A DNA stretch of 64,000 nt from Pseudopelobacter sp964542535. GTDB lineage: Bacteria; Desulfobacterota; Desulfuromonadia; Geobacterales; Pseudopelobacteraceae. Numbering within the stretch: position 1 is the first letter of the stretch; every line of letters starts with the position of its first letter. The notes under the pieces are model-generated. The model had not been told where the DNA came from, did no database searches, and worked only from the letters and a program-made list of their open reading frames with translations. Positions 9,314-21,576 of this stretch are shown here, piece after piece. Location: positions 62,001 through 126,000 of the forward strand of contig CAZIUE010000008.1 in assembly GCA_964542535.1 (NCBI GenBank). The letters run 5' to 3'. Position numbers and translations under genes: made by a program.

Positions 9314-11650
9314 TTACCCGATGGCGCCCAGCTCCAGGCGCTGTCCCCAGCGCCGCAGCAGTTCATCCTTCAGGGGCAAGCTGGCGGGTGACGCCAGGTC
9401 CGGGTCCCGTTCCACGAGCCCGAAGGCCGCCTCCCGTGCCCGCTCCAGCAACGCACCGTCCCGCAGGATGTTGGCCACGCGGAAATCGGGCATACCGGAC
9501 TGGCGCGTCCCCAGGAAGTCGCCCGGACCGCGGATCTCCAGGTCGGCCTCGGCGATGCGGAACCCGTCGCTGGTGGACTCCATCACCCTGAGCCGTTTCT
9601 CGCCATCCCCGGAGAGCCTGCCGCTGGTCATCAGGATGCACCGCGACGACTCCGCCCCCCGCCCGACCCTGCCGCGCAGCTGGTGCAGCTGGGAGAGGCC
9701 GAAACGCTCGGCGTGCTCGATGACCATCACCGTGGCGTTGGGAACGTCGATGCCCACCTCGATCACCGTGGTGGAAACCAGGATATCCAGCTGACAGGCC
9801 TTGAAGGAGGCCATCACCCCCTCCTTCTCCAGGGGGGACATGCGGCCGTGCAGCAAGCCCACCCGCAGGTCGGGAAAGATCTCCCCGTCAAGCTGCTCGG
9901 CCATCTGGGCGGCGGCTTTCAGGTCCGAGCGGTCGCTCTCTTCCACCAGGGGATAGACCAGGTAGGCCTGCCGCCCCTGGCTCACCTCCTGGCGGATCAG
10001 GTCATAGACCCGTGAGCGGCGCGACTCGGGCACGACCCGCGTCTCCACCGGCGTCCGCCCCGGGGGAAGTTCGTCGATCACCGACAGGGAGAGATCACCG
10101 AACAGGGTCATGGCCAGGGTGCGGGGAATGGGGGTGGCGGTCATCACCAGGATGTCCGGGTTCACTCCCCTCCCCTTCTTCCTGAGCAGGGCGCGCTGCA
10201 GCACGCCGAAGCGGTGCTGCTCATCGATGATACCCAGCCCCAGGCGGGCGAACTCCACCTTCTCCTGGATCACGGCATGGGTGCCGATCACGATCCGGGC
10301 GTCTCCCCCGGCCACCCTCCCCAGGGCCTCGCTCTTCTCCCTGCCGCGCATGCCGGCCGTGATCAGCACGGTCTCGATGCCCAGCTCGGCGCACCAGTGC
10401 CGGATGGTGTGCCAGTGCTGCTCGGCCAGGATCTCCGTGGGAGCCATAATGGCCACCTGGTAGTCGTTCTCCACCGCCACCAGGGCCGCCATGAGCGCCA
10501 CCAGGGTCTTGCCGCTCCCCACGTCCCCCTGCACCAGGCGGTGCATGGGATGCGGCGCCATCATGTCCTGCTTGATTTCCGACAACACCCGTCGCTGGGC
10601 CCGGGTGAGCTGGAAGGGGAGCATCCTCACCAGCGGCCTGGTGTAGTAATGGTTGACCTGAAAGGCGATCCCCTCCTCCAGGGCCACTCCGCGTCGCTTC
10701 AGCGCCAGCCCCAGCTCCCAGAAGAAGAACTCGTCAAAGGCGATGGCCCGGTGGGCCGGTGTGCGCCCGGCATTCAGCTCCTCCAGCAGCTCCTCCGGCG
10801 GCGGGAGATGCAGGTGGCGCAGGGAATGGCGCAGACCGGGCAGCCCTGCTCCGTTCAGCACCTCCGGCGGCACCAGTTCGCGGACAAAGGGAGCGAAGCG
10901 CTCCACCACCTCCCGCATCACCCGGCGCATGACCTTCTGGCCGAGCCCCTCGGTGAGGGGGTAGACCGGCACCAGACCGCCAAAGTTGAGCGGGTCGGCC
11001 GCCAGAAGCTCCCGCGGATCGGCTCCCTCGGCCAGCCACTCCACATCAGGGTGGTGCACTTCCAGCTGCTGTCCGAACCGGGAGACCTCGCCGGTGATCA
11101 GGGCGCGCCGGCCCGGCTTCCAGGTCCGCTTCAGGAACGTCGGGTTGCCGTTGAACCACTTCAGGGTCACCGTGGCGCTGTCGTCCGTCACCAGAGCCTC
11201 GAAAAAACGCCGCCCCCCCTTGCTGGTCAGGCTGTCGGCCGACAGGACCCTGCCGGAGAAGAGCTCGTTGCAGCCGGGGCGCAACTCGGCGATACGCCGC
11301 AGCTCGCGACGGTCCTCATAACGGCCGGGCAGGAGGTACAGGGCGTCCTCCACGCAGGCGATCCCCCGTTTGGCCAGAAGCGCGGCCAGCCGGGGACCGA
11401 CCCCCTTGACGGACTGCATGGGGGTCTCCAGGTTCCTGCGGGCAACGGCATCGGCCACCCCGTGTCCGACCGGGGGGGGACAGGAGTGCCGCTCCTCCCC
11501 GGCAACCGGGATAGCCGGCGCCGCGCGCAGCACAAGCCGGTCCGGCAGCTCGTCCAGAACCAGACGATCCCCGGCCTTGATCCCCAGTTTTTCCAGCAGG
11601 TGGGGGGGAATGGTCAGGCTGTTGTCCGTTGAGAGGGTCAGGATTGCCAT
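9314..11650 (-). CDS. recG: ATP-dependent DNA helicase RecG with an N-terminal SpoVT/AbrB-like segment
   Basis: Branch-migrating helicase that regresses stalled forks and processes Holliday junctions. From residue 90 onward it is a normal RecG: a wedge/OB region starting at MQSVKGVGPRLAALL, then Walker A GDVGSGKT, DEQH-type box IIDEQHRFG, TATPIPRTL, and the C-terminal QLRGRVGRG. I start at ATG 11650 (778 residues) because a longer reading would overlap the upstream PilZ gene. The first 45 residues (MAILTLSTDNSLTIPPHLL, LEKLGIKAGDRLVLDELP) resemble a swapped-hairpin AbrB/MazE DNA-binding domain. I do not know this as part of standard RecG. Confidence 0.92.
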   Translation of the reverse strand: MAILTLSTDNSLTIPPHLLEKLGIKAGDRLVLDELPDRLVLRAAPAIPVAGEERHSCPPPVGHGVADAVARRNLETPMQSVKGVGPRLAALLAKRGIACVEDALYLLPGRYEDRRELRRIAELRPGCNELFSGRVLSADSLTSKGGRRFFEALVTDDSATVTLKWFNGNPTFLKRTWKPGRRALITGEVSRFGQQLEVHHPDVEWLAEGADPRELLAADPLNFGGLVPVYPLTEGLGQKVMRRVMREVVERFAPFVRELVPPEVLNGAGLPGLRHSLRHLHLPPPEELLEELNAGRTPAHRAIAFDEFFFWELGLALKRRGVALEEGIAFQVNHYYTRPLVRMLPFQLTRAQRRVLSEIKQDMMAPHPMHRLVQGDVGSGKTLVALMAALVAVENDYQVAIMAPTEILAEQHWHTIRHWCAELGIETVLITAGMRGREKSEALGRVAGGDARIVIGTHAVIQEKVEFARLGLGIIDEQHRFGVLQRALLRKKGRGVNPDILVMTATPIPRTLAMTLFGDLSLSVIDELPPGRTPVETRVVPESRRSRVYDLIRQEVSQGRQAYLVYPLVEESDRSDLKAAAQMAEQLDGEIFPDLRVGLLHGRMSPLEKEGVMASFKACQLDILVSTTVIEVGIDVPNATVMVIEHAERFGLSQLHQLRGRVGRGAESSRCILMTSGRLSGDGEKRLRVMESTSDGFRIAEADLEIRGPGDFLGTRQSGMPDFRVANILRDGALLERAREAAFGLVERDPDLASPASLPLKDELLRRWGQRLELGAIG

Positions 11651-11765
11651 GTCATCGCCGGCCGGGGACGCGTACCGTCGCGCTCCGGGCCGCGGAACCG
11701 CGGCGGGTGCGACAGCCGGAGCCGGTCGTTGGGGGGAAGTCTCCGCCGGAGCGCAAGCTGATGCG

Positions 11766-12038
11766 TCATGCCGCGGCCCGAGGCTGGTCGAACTGAAGGC
11801 CGACCCCCGAGGAGAGCATGCGCACCACCGTGCAGGAGCAGAGGATGGCGTCGGGCCGGGCGGCAAAAGCCAGGTAGCACATGTCTCCCGGCTGCATCAG
11901 TCGGGGTACGGAACCGACCTCCACGAGCGCCCCGCTGCAGGAGATGTTCCGCAGCGTACCGGCGTACTTGGAGACGCCATGGTACAGGTACACGTCCTGC
12001 TGTGTTTCAAAACGCTGATACCGTCTTCGTTCAGCCAT
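11766..12038 (-). CDS. Small PilZ-domain protein
   Basis: A 90-residue stand-alone PilZ domain, a family whose members often bind cyclic di-GMP. It begins with the basic motif RRRYQRFET and continues with GTLRNISCSGALVEV, which matches the two halves of the PilZ signature (RxxxR and D/NxSxxG). It lies 115 bases upstream of recG on the same strand. Its target is unknown; motility, pili or exopolysaccharide are usual outputs of the family. Confidence 0.8.
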   Translation of the reverse strand: MAERRRYQRFETQQDVYLYHGVSKYAGTLRNISCSGALVEVGSVPRLMQPGDMCYLAFAARPDAILCSCTVVRMLSSGVGLQFDQPRAAA

Positions 12039-12090
12039 GGATCACCCCCGGGGAAGAGATTGACGCGGCGCCGTCAGGGAAGCACCCGGC

Positions 12091-13032
12091 TCAGGGGGTC
12101 CTGCCATCGAGCCGTTCCTCCGTCAGAGCCCGGCGTTCCTCCGGGGTGAGGGATTCCACGAACTCCACCATGCCGCGCATGGTGTTGCCGAAGAAGTTCC
12201 GCTCGCGGGCCTGGATATCCTCCGGCAGACTGCCTATGGAACGGAACAGCCTGTCCCGTTCCACGAGCCAGGCGAACAAAGCATCCTCCCGGCGGGACGG
12301 CTCCACGTGCAGGGTCTCCGCGACCCCCCTGACCCACAGGTTCAGCTGGGCGCGGGCCAGGCGCAGGTGCTCCAGGCCGTTTTCAACCATGCCGTGGTGG
12401 GCAAAGGCCATGCGGGTGGGTGAAAGGGCCATGACCCGATCGATGGAGTCCAGGGCCACATCCAGGATGAAGCGGGGGGGCGTGGCCGGACGCAGGTAGA
12501 TCCCCTGCTCCAGGTCGCAGCGCACCCCGGCCACCTCGCCGGCAAACAGGAAATCGTCCAGCTGGTAGCTCAGGTGATGCTGGGCATGGCCGGGGGTCAG
12601 GAAAGCGCGCAGACCGATGGCGTCGATGCGCTCCTGAAAGCCGATCCGCTCCGCCGGCACCGCGACGATCTCGCCGTAGGCCTCGGCCACGGCCCCCAGG
12701 ACCTTGCGCGACCCCTGCCAGAGTTTTTCCGGCGCCACCATGTGACGGACCCCCTCCTGGTGGCAGATTGCCTGCGCCTCGGGGAACTCCTTCATCAGCG
12801 CTCCGGTGCCTCCGGCATGGTCGATGTGGATGTGGGTGAGCAGGATGTAGTCCAGGCGTTCCACCCCCCTGGCGCGCAGTTCGGCGCAGAGGCGCGGGAT
12901 GGTGGAGAGCGGCCCCGGGTCCACCAGCAGGGTGAAACCGTCTCCCTGGTAGAGCCAGGAACTGATGAACTGACGGAATCCCTCCAGGGAGGGCTGGTCC
13001 AGGTCGATGCAGGTGAGCGTATCCGGATTCAT
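12091..13032 (-). CDS. MBL-fold metallo-hydrolase
   Basis: A 313-residue beta-lactamase-fold hydrolase. The metal-binding motif THIHIDHAGG (residues 86-95) is intact, and further ligands appear in TPGHAQHHLSY and FAHHGM. The C-terminal 80 residues form a helical extension. Family members hydrolyse thioesters, lactones or other esters, and the substrate cannot be told from the sequence. It is followed by the PilZ gene and preceded by thpR, all on the minus strand. Confidence 0.85.
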   Translation of the reverse strand: MNPDTLTCIDLDQPSLEGFRQFISSWLYQGDGFTLLVDPGPLSTIPRLCAELRARGVERLDYILLTHIHIDHAGGTGALMKEFPEAQAICHQEGVRHMVAPEKLWQGSRKVLGAVAEAYGEIVAVPAERIGFQERIDAIGLRAFLTPGHAQHHLSYQLDDFLFAGEVAGVRCDLEQGIYLRPATPPRFILDVALDSIDRVMALSPTRMAFAHHGMVENGLEHLRLARAQLNLWVRGVAETLHVEPSRREDALFAWLVERDRLFRSIGSLPEDIQARERNFFGNTMRGMVEFVESLTPEERRALTEERLDGRTP

Positions 13033-13146
13033 GTCGTTTCCTTGGGGGATGGGGTGGGGTGCGGCGGTTCACAACAACGCTTTCCCTCCCGCTCGGGGAG
13101 ATGGGCGAGATGATTTTTACCCACGCAGAGCCGGTTTGTCAACGGT

Positions 13147-13713
13147 TCAGGCCGCCCCGGCGCTCTCGCCGCCCCCTCCCGAAAGCCGGAAACGCCTCAC
13201 CGGGATGTGCAGCGCTCCGGCTGAAGACAGGCGGCTCTCGAAGAGCATGAACTCCTCCACGGAAACCGTCGGGCAGTCCCGTCCGATCCGCTGGCACAGG
13301 AATGGGGCGCATTCGCGGGCAGCCGGCTGCCTGAGCCGCGCCAGGGTAACGTGGGGGAAAAAGGGGCGTTCCTCCTGGGGGATGTCGCACGCCCGGAGGA
13401 GCTCCCGCAGCCTCTCCGCCAGGGAGCAGAGCTTCGGCTCCGGCTTCACGCCCACCCAGAGTACCCGCGGTTTTCCGGGGCCGGGGAAACAGCCGGCCCG
13501 GTCGAAACCGATCCGGAAGGGAGGAGCCTTGACCCGCTCCAGCATCCCGACCAGCCGCTGCTGACGTTCCTCGTCCACCTCTCCCGGAAAGGCCAGGGTC
13601 AGGTGCAGCTGCCCGGCCGGAACCCAGCGTGCCCCGGGAATCGGGACCCGCAGGCCGAGGAGTTTCTCCCGCACCTCTTCGGGCAGATCGATGGCGATGA
13701 ACAGTCGCGACAC
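13147..13713 (-). CDS. thpR: RNA 2',3'-cyclic phosphodiesterase (LigT/ThpR)
   Basis: Member of the 2H phosphoesterase family that opens 2',3'-cyclic phosphates on RNA ends. Both catalytic H-x-T motifs are present: HLTLAF and HVTLAR, about 85 residues apart. I favour the GTG start at 13713 (188 residues, VSRLFIAIDLPEE) because GGGGGA lies just upstream; another GTG 15 bases earlier would sit on top of that ribosome-binding site. The physiological substrate in bacteria is uncertain. Confidence 0.88.
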   Translation of the reverse strand: MSRLFIAIDLPEEVREKLLGLRVPIPGARWVPAGQLHLTLAFPGEVDEERQQRLVGMLERVKAPPFRIGFDRAGCFPGPGKPRVLWVGVKPEPKLCSLAERLRELLRACDIPQEERPFFPHVTLARLRQPAARECAPFLCQRIGRDCPTVSVEEFMLFESRLSSAGALHIPVRRFRLSGGGGESAGAA

Positions 13714-13731
13714 GGTTCCCCCAAACACGGC

Positions 13732-13755
13732 GGCCCCCGGGAAATCCCGGGGGCC
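13732..13755 (-). terminator. GC-rich hairpin after the DUF1858 gene
   Basis: A perfect 10-bp inverted repeat (13732-13741 with 13746-13755) with a 4-base loop lies between the DUF1858 gene and thpR. No clear U-tract follows on the minus strand, so it may be a weak or Rho-assisted terminator or a processing site. Confidence 0.4.
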
Positions 13756-13778
13756 GCTCGCGGTTCGCGTTCAGAAGG

Positions 13779-13979
13779 TCAGGCTACGGCGTCATTCAGG
13801 TCCTTCACCAGCAGGTTGACGTCGATGCCGTGGGCATTGGCGCCCTGTTCCAGGCTCTCGTTCTGGGCCCCCATACAGCCGACGCACCCCAGCCGGTGTT
13901 TGCGCAGCACCTCCACCGTCTGGGGGTAGGCCTGCATTACCTGAAAAAAGGTCATATCCTTGGTGATTGTGTCTGCCAT
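13779..13979 (-). CDS. DUF1858 domain protein (small redox-helix protein)
   Basis: A 66-residue protein consisting of one DUF1858 domain. The motif RKHRLGCVGCMGAQNESLEQ carries the CxxC pair typical of this family, which resembles the N-terminus of ScdA/hybrid-cluster-associated proteins. It ends DLNDAVA. It lies 21 bases after greA and is probably co-transcribed with it. Function unknown; the cysteines suggest redox or Fe-S related chemistry. Confidence 0.85.
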   Translation of the reverse strand: MADTITKDMTFFQVMQAYPQTVEVLRKHRLGCVGCMGAQNESLEQGANAHGIDVNLLVKDLNDAVA

Positions 13980-14000
13980 TGGTTCTCTCCCTGGGTACGC

Positions 14001-14477
14001 TTATTCGTACTTGATGTCGATGATCTCGTATTCCTTGGTGCCGGCAGGCACCTTGACCTTGACCGAGTCGTCCAGCTTGTGCCCGATGAGCGCCTTGCCC
14101 ACCGGCGAGGTGCAGGAGATCTTCCCCTGTTTGATGTCGGCCTCGTCCTCTCCCACGATCTTGTAGGTGATCTCCTCCTCTGAGGCGGTGTCATAGAGGG
14201 TTACTGTGGAGCCGAACACGACCTTGTCCGGCTTCATGTTGGAGAGGTCCACCACGTAGGCCCGGGCCAGTTTGCTGTTGAGCTCCTGGATGCGCCCCTC
14301 GATAAAGCCCTGGCGGTTCTTGGCCGCGTCGTACTCGGCATTTTCCGACAGGTCGCCATGGGAGCGGGCTTCCGCGATATCCTGGATCACCCGGGGGCGC
14401 TCCACGCGGATAAGGCGTTTGAGCTCCTCCTGCAGCGCCTCGTAGCTCTCTTTTGTCAGCGGTATTGAATGGGACAT
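14001..14477 (-). CDS. greA: Transcription elongation factor GreA
   Basis: Rescues backtracked RNA polymerase by stimulating transcript cleavage. The 158-residue product has the N-terminal coiled coil with the acidic tip (SENAEYDAAKNRQGFIEGRI, about residues 44-63) and the FKBP-like C-terminal domain ending with SPVGKALIGHKLDDSVKVKV. An AAGGAG ribosome-binding site precedes the ATG. It is downstream of the carB pair, as in other Geobacter-type genomes. Confidence 0.97.
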   Translation of the reverse strand: MSHSIPLTKESYEALQEELKRLIRVERPRVIQDIAEARSHGDLSENAEYDAAKNRQGFIEGRIQELNSKLARAYVVDLSNMKPDKVVFGSTVTLYDTASEEEITYKIVGEDEADIKQGKISCTSPVGKALIGHKLDDSVKVKVPAGTKEYEIIDIKYE

Positions 14478-14562
14478 ATCGCCACAACTCCTTGAAAAAG
14501 TATCAACGTAAAAAACACGTGGCCACAGGGCGCGCCGGGGACACCGGAAGTACGGCTGGCCC

Positions 14563-14580
14563 CCCGCCGCATCCGGCGGG
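14563..14580 (-). terminator. Hairpin between carB and greA
   Basis: A perfect 7-bp GC stem (14563-14569 with 14574-14580) with a 4-base loop lies in the 215-bp gap after the downstream carB. There is no U-run, so terminator function is tentative. The rest of the gap shows no gene. Confidence 0.3.
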
Positions 14581-14692
14581 CGGATTTCGGCATGGGCTTC
14601 TGCGTGAACTTCGCGGTGGTACCGGCGACCGCTGTGGCTTGGTTGGTCTGTCTATGGAATATACGGCGCCGCGCCGATCGCGGCGGAAGTCC

Positions 14693-17929
<3,237 letters not shown>

Positions 17930-17951
17930 GAACTTGCTACTCCTCGCGTGC

Positions 17952-20900
17952 TTAGATCGCTGCGTGATATTCCTGTATGCTCTTCACCGCTTCCCTGCCC
18001 CGGCGACGGGCGGCAATCCCCTCGGCGGCGGCCAGGGCGGCGGCAATGGTGGTAATGTAGGGGACCTTGTTCTTGATGGCAGCCTTGCGGATGTAGGAGT
18101 CGTCGTGCACGCCGGACTTGCCCGCCGGCGTGTTGATCACCAGCTGCACCTCTCCGTTCTTGATGGCGTCGGTCACGTTGGGCCGCCCTTCGTGCAGCTT
18201 CAGGACGCTTCTGGCGACAATGCCGTGGTTCGCCAAAAAGGCGGCGGTTCCCTGGGTGGCGATCAGGCCGAAGCCCAGCTCAACGAAACAGCGGGCCGCC
18301 TCCAGGGCGCCCTCGCGGTCATGGCCGGCAACGGTGATCAGCACGTTCCCGTCCAGGGGGAGCAGGCCGCTGGTTGCTTCCTGTGCCTTATAGAACGCCA
18401 TGCCGTAGGAGCCGGCAATGCCCAGCACCTCGCCGGTGGAACGCATCTCCGGTCCCAGGAGCGGATCCACCTCGGGGAACATGTTGAAGGGGAAGACCGC
18501 CTCCTTGACGCCGAAGTGGCTGATGGGCATGCGTTTGAGCCCCATCTCCTTCAGCTTCTCCCCCAGCATCACCCGCACCGCCAGGCGCGGCATGGGGATG
18601 TTGCAGACCTTGGAGACCAGCGGCACGGTGCGGCTGGCCCGCGGGTTGGCCTCCAGGATGTAGACCCTGTCGTCGGCAATGGCGTACTGGATGTTCATCA
18701 GCCCCACCACCCCCATCTCCACCGCGATACGGCGGGTGTACTCCTCGATGGTGTCGATGTGCCGCTGGGGTATGGTCACCGGCGGAATCACGCAGGCCGA
18801 ATCGCCGGAGTGAACCCCGGCCATCTCGATGTGCTCCATCACCGCCGGCACGAAGGCGTCGCTGCCGTCGCTGATGGCGTCCGCCTCGGCCTCGATGGCG
18901 TTCTGCAGGAAGCGGTCGATCAGGATCGGGCGCTCCGGCGAGACGTTCACCGCCTTGGCCAGGTACTCCCGCAGCATCTCCTCGTCGTGCACCACCTCCA
19001 TGGCCCGTCCGCCCAGGACGTAGGAGGGACGCACCATCAGGGGGTAGCCGATGCGGGCCGCAATGGCCAGGGCCTCCTCCAGCGTGCTGGCCATGCCCGA
19101 TTCCGGCTGGGGGATGCCCAGCTTGCGCATCATGCCGTTGAACTGCTCCCGGTCCTCGGCCAGGTCGATGGTGTCGGGCGAGGTGCCGATGATGCGCACC
19201 CCCGCCTCCTGCAGCTGGCGGGCGATGTTCAGCGGCGTCTGGCCGCCGAACTGCACCAGCACCCCTTCCGGCTTCTCCTTTTCGTAGATGGAGAGCACGT
19301 CCTCAACCGTCAGCGGCTCGAAGTAGAGCTTGTCCGAGGTGTCGTAGTCGGTGGAGACGGTCTCCGGGTTGCAGTTGACCATGATGGTCTCATAGCCCGC
19401 GTCCCTGAGGGCAAAGGCGGTGTGCACGCAGCAGTAGTCGAACTCGATCCCCTGGCCGATGCGGTTGGGGCCGCCCCCCAGCACCATGATCTTCTTGCGG
19501 CCGGAGACGGTCACCTGGTCGGGAGCGTTGTAGGTGGAGAAGTAGTAGGCCGCGTCTTCCACGCCGCTCACCGGCACCGGTTCCCACCCTTCCACCACGC
19601 CCAGCGCCATGCGCTGCCGGCGCAGGCTCTCCTCGGAGACCCCCAGGATCCGGGACAGGTAGCGGTCGGCGAAGCCGTCTTTCTTGGCCCTGACCAGCAG
19701 CTCGTCCGGCGGCAGGCACCCCTTGTGGGCCAGGATCTCCTCTTCCAGCAGCACCAGCTCCTTCATCTGTTCCAGGAACCAGGTCTTGATGTGGGTGCGG
19801 CTGTGCAGCAGACCGATGTCAGCCCCCTTGCGCAACGCCTCGTAGATGATGAAGTGGCGTTCGCTGGACGGTTCCGCCAGCATCTCCAGCAACTCGGCCA
19901 AGGAGCGGCTGTTGAAGTCCCTGGCAAAGCCCAGGCCGAAACGGCCGTTTTCCAGGGAGCGGATCGCCTTCTGCATGGCCTCCTTGTAGTTTTTGCCGAT
20001 GCTCATCACCTCGCCCACGGCGCGCATCTGGGTGCCCAGCTTGTCCTCCACCCCCTTGAACTTCTCGAAGGCCCAGCGGGCGAACTTGACCACCACGTAG
20101 TCCCCGGAGGGGGTGTACTTCTCCAAAGAGCCGTCCCGCCAGTAGGGGATCTCGTCCAGGGTCAGGCCGGCGGCCAGCATGGAGGAGACCAGGGCGATGG
20201 GAAAGCCGGTGGCCTTGGAGGCCAGGGCCGAGGAGCGGGAGGTGCGCGGGTTGATCTCGATCACCACCACCCGCCCGGTGGCGGGGTCATGGGCGAACTG
20301 CACGTTGGTACCGCCGATCACTTCGATGGCGTCCACGATCCGGTAGGCGTAATCCTGCAGGCGATCCTGCAGCTCCTGGCTGATGGTCAGCATGGGCGCC
20401 GTGCAGTAGGAGTCGCCGGTGTGCACCCCCATGGCATCCACGTTCTCGATGAAGCAGACCGTGATCTTCTGGTTCCTGGCGTCGCGCACCACCTCCAGCT
20501 CCAGCTCCTCCCACCCCAGCACCGACTCCTCCACCAGCACCTGGCTGACCGGACTGGCAGCCAGGCCGCGGCTGACGATGGTCTCGAACTCCTCCATGTT
20601 GTAGGCGAAGCCGCCGCCGGTGCCCCCCATGGTGTAGGCGGGACGGATCACCACCGGCAGACCGATCCTGGCGAGGACCTCCCTGGCCTCTTCCATCGTG
20701 TGGGCGATGTCGCTGCGGGCGGTCTCGATGCCCAGGGAGTCCATGGTCTGCTTGAAGGTCTCCCGGTCCTCGCCGCGCTTGATGGCATCAAGGTTGACGC
20801 CGATCACCCGCACCCCGTACTTCTCCAGCACCCCTGCCTCGGCCAGGGCCATGGAGAGGTTCAGGCCGGTCTGACCTCCCAGGTTGGGCAGCAGCGCGTC

Positions 20901-21149
20901 GGGCCGTTCCTTGGCGATGATCTCCGTCAGGGTGGTGACGTTCAACGGTTCGATGTAGGTCACGTCGGCCATGCTGGGATCGGTCATGATGGTGGCCGGG
21001 TTGGAGTTGACCAGCACGATCCGGTATCCCAGGGCCCGCAGCGCCTTGCAGGCCTGGGTGCCGGAGTAATCGAATTCGCAGGCCTGGCCGATGATGATCG
21101 GACCCGAACCGATAATGAGAACCGTGTTGATGTCGTCACGCTTGGGCAT
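17952..21149 (-). CDS. carB: Carbamoyl-phosphate synthase large subunit, copy 2 (divergent paralogue)
   Basis: A second full-length CarB, 1065 residues, with intact N-terminal (LIIGSGPIIIGQACEFDYSG) and C-terminal (MVLGGGPNRIGQGIEFDYC) synthetase halves and an MGS-like end (IATQGTAAFLANHGIVARSV). Over the first 68 residues I count 53 identities with copy 1; in the linker between the two halves the proteins differ strongly, and this copy has its own linker (RTHIKTWFLEQMKELVLLEE). Both therefore look functional, and neither looks like a recent duplicate. AAGGAG precedes the ATG. It is preceded by the DUF486 and radical SAM genes that separate it from carA. Confidence 0.93.
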   Translation of the reverse strand: MPKRDDINTVLIIGSGPIIIGQACEFDYSGTQACKALRALGYRIVLVNSNPATIMTDPSMADVTYIEPLNVTTLTEIIAKERPDALLPNLGGQTGLNLSMALAEAGVLEKYGVRVIGVNLDAIKRGEDRETFKQTMDSLGIETARSDIAHTMEEAREVLARIGLPVVIRPAYTMGGTGGGFAYNMEEFETIVSRGLAASPVSQVLVEESVLGWEELELEVVRDARNQKITVCFIENVDAMGVHTGDSYCTAPMLTISQELQDRLQDYAYRIVDAIEVIGGTNVQFAHDPATGRVVVIEINPRTSRSSALASKATGFPIALVSSMLAAGLTLDEIPYWRDGSLEKYTPSGDYVVVKFARWAFEKFKGVEDKLGTQMRAVGEVMSIGKNYKEAMQKAIRSLENGRFGLGFARDFNSRSLAELLEMLAEPSSERHFIIYEALRKGADIGLLHSRTHIKTWFLEQMKELVLLEEEILAHKGCLPPDELLVRAKKDGFADRYLSRILGVSEESLRRQRMALGVVEGWEPVPVSGVEDAAYYFSTYNAPDQVTVSGRKKIMVLGGGPNRIGQGIEFDYCCVHTAFALRDAGYETIMVNCNPETVSTDYDTSDKLYFEPLTVEDVLSIYEKEKPEGVLVQFGGQTPLNIARQLQEAGVRIIGTSPDTIDLAEDREQFNGMMRKLGIPQPESGMASTLEEALAIAARIGYPLMVRPSYVLGGRAMEVVHDEEMLREYLAKAVNVSPERPILIDRFLQNAIEAEADAISDGSDAFVPAVMEHIEMAGVHSGDSACVIPPVTIPQRHIDTIEEYTRRIAVEMGVVGLMNIQYAIADDRVYILEANPRASRTVPLVSKVCNIPMPRLAVRVMLGEKLKEMGLKRMPISHFGVKEAVFPFNMFPEVDPLLGPEMRSTGEVLGIAGSYGMAFYKAQEATSGLLPLDGNVLITVAGHDREGALEAARCFVELGFGLIATQGTAAFLANHGIVARSVLKLHEGRPNVTDAIKNGEVQLVINTPAGKSGVHDDSYIRKAAIKNKVPYITTIAAALAAAEGIAARRRGREAVKSIQEYHAAI

Positions 21150-21249
21150 GGGGTATCACTCCTTTGTGATGGTTTCAGGGATAGCGAACGGGCCGGCCCG
21201 GCGCGCCGTTGCGCGGGCTGCCTGTGGTGGGATCGACGAGTCCGGCAGG

Positions 21250-21576
21250 TCAGCGGAAGATGAAGAACACCGCGCCCGCCAGACAGACGCCGGCCCAGAG
21301 GTAGTTCCAGTTGAGGCTGGTCCCCATGTACAGCACCGCGAAGGGGACGAACACGGCCAGGGTGATCACCTCCTGCAGGATCTTCAGCTGGGCCAGACTG
21401 AACCTGCCGTACCCCATGCGGTTGGCCGGCACTTGAATCAGGTACTCGAAGAAGGCGATCCCCCAGGAGACCGCCACGGCTATCAGCCAGTGCCGGGTGC
21501 GCAGGTTCTTCAGGTGGGCGTACCAGGCAAAGGTCATGAAGACATTGGAGATGACCAGAAGGCAGACGGTCCTCAT
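21250..21576 (-). CDS. DUF486 family small membrane protein (DMT-like)
   Basis: A 108-residue protein with four hydrophobic segments, beginning MRTVCLLVISNVFMTFAWYA. The middle part VSWGIAFFEYLIQVPANRMG matches the DUF486/COG3169 family, whose members resemble half-size drug/metabolite transporters. The start codon overlaps the stop of the radical SAM gene (ATGA), so the two are translationally coupled. Function unknown. Confidence 0.85.
   Translation of the reverse strand: MRTVCLLVISNVFMTFAWYAHLKNLRTRHWLIAVAVSWGIAFFEYLIQVPANRMGYGRFSLAQLKILQEVITLAVFVPFAVLYMGTSLNWNYLWAGVCLAGAVFFIFR

Noticed and set aside
9314..11866. Longer RecG start at 11866
   Set aside because: It would overlap the PilZ gene, and the added 72 residues are low-complexity Ala/Pro/Arg with no family match.
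14610..14635. T-box-like GGTGGTACC sequence
   Set aside because: It lies on the plus strand with no downstream gene, the core does not fit TGGNACCGCG, and no specifier stem is evident.
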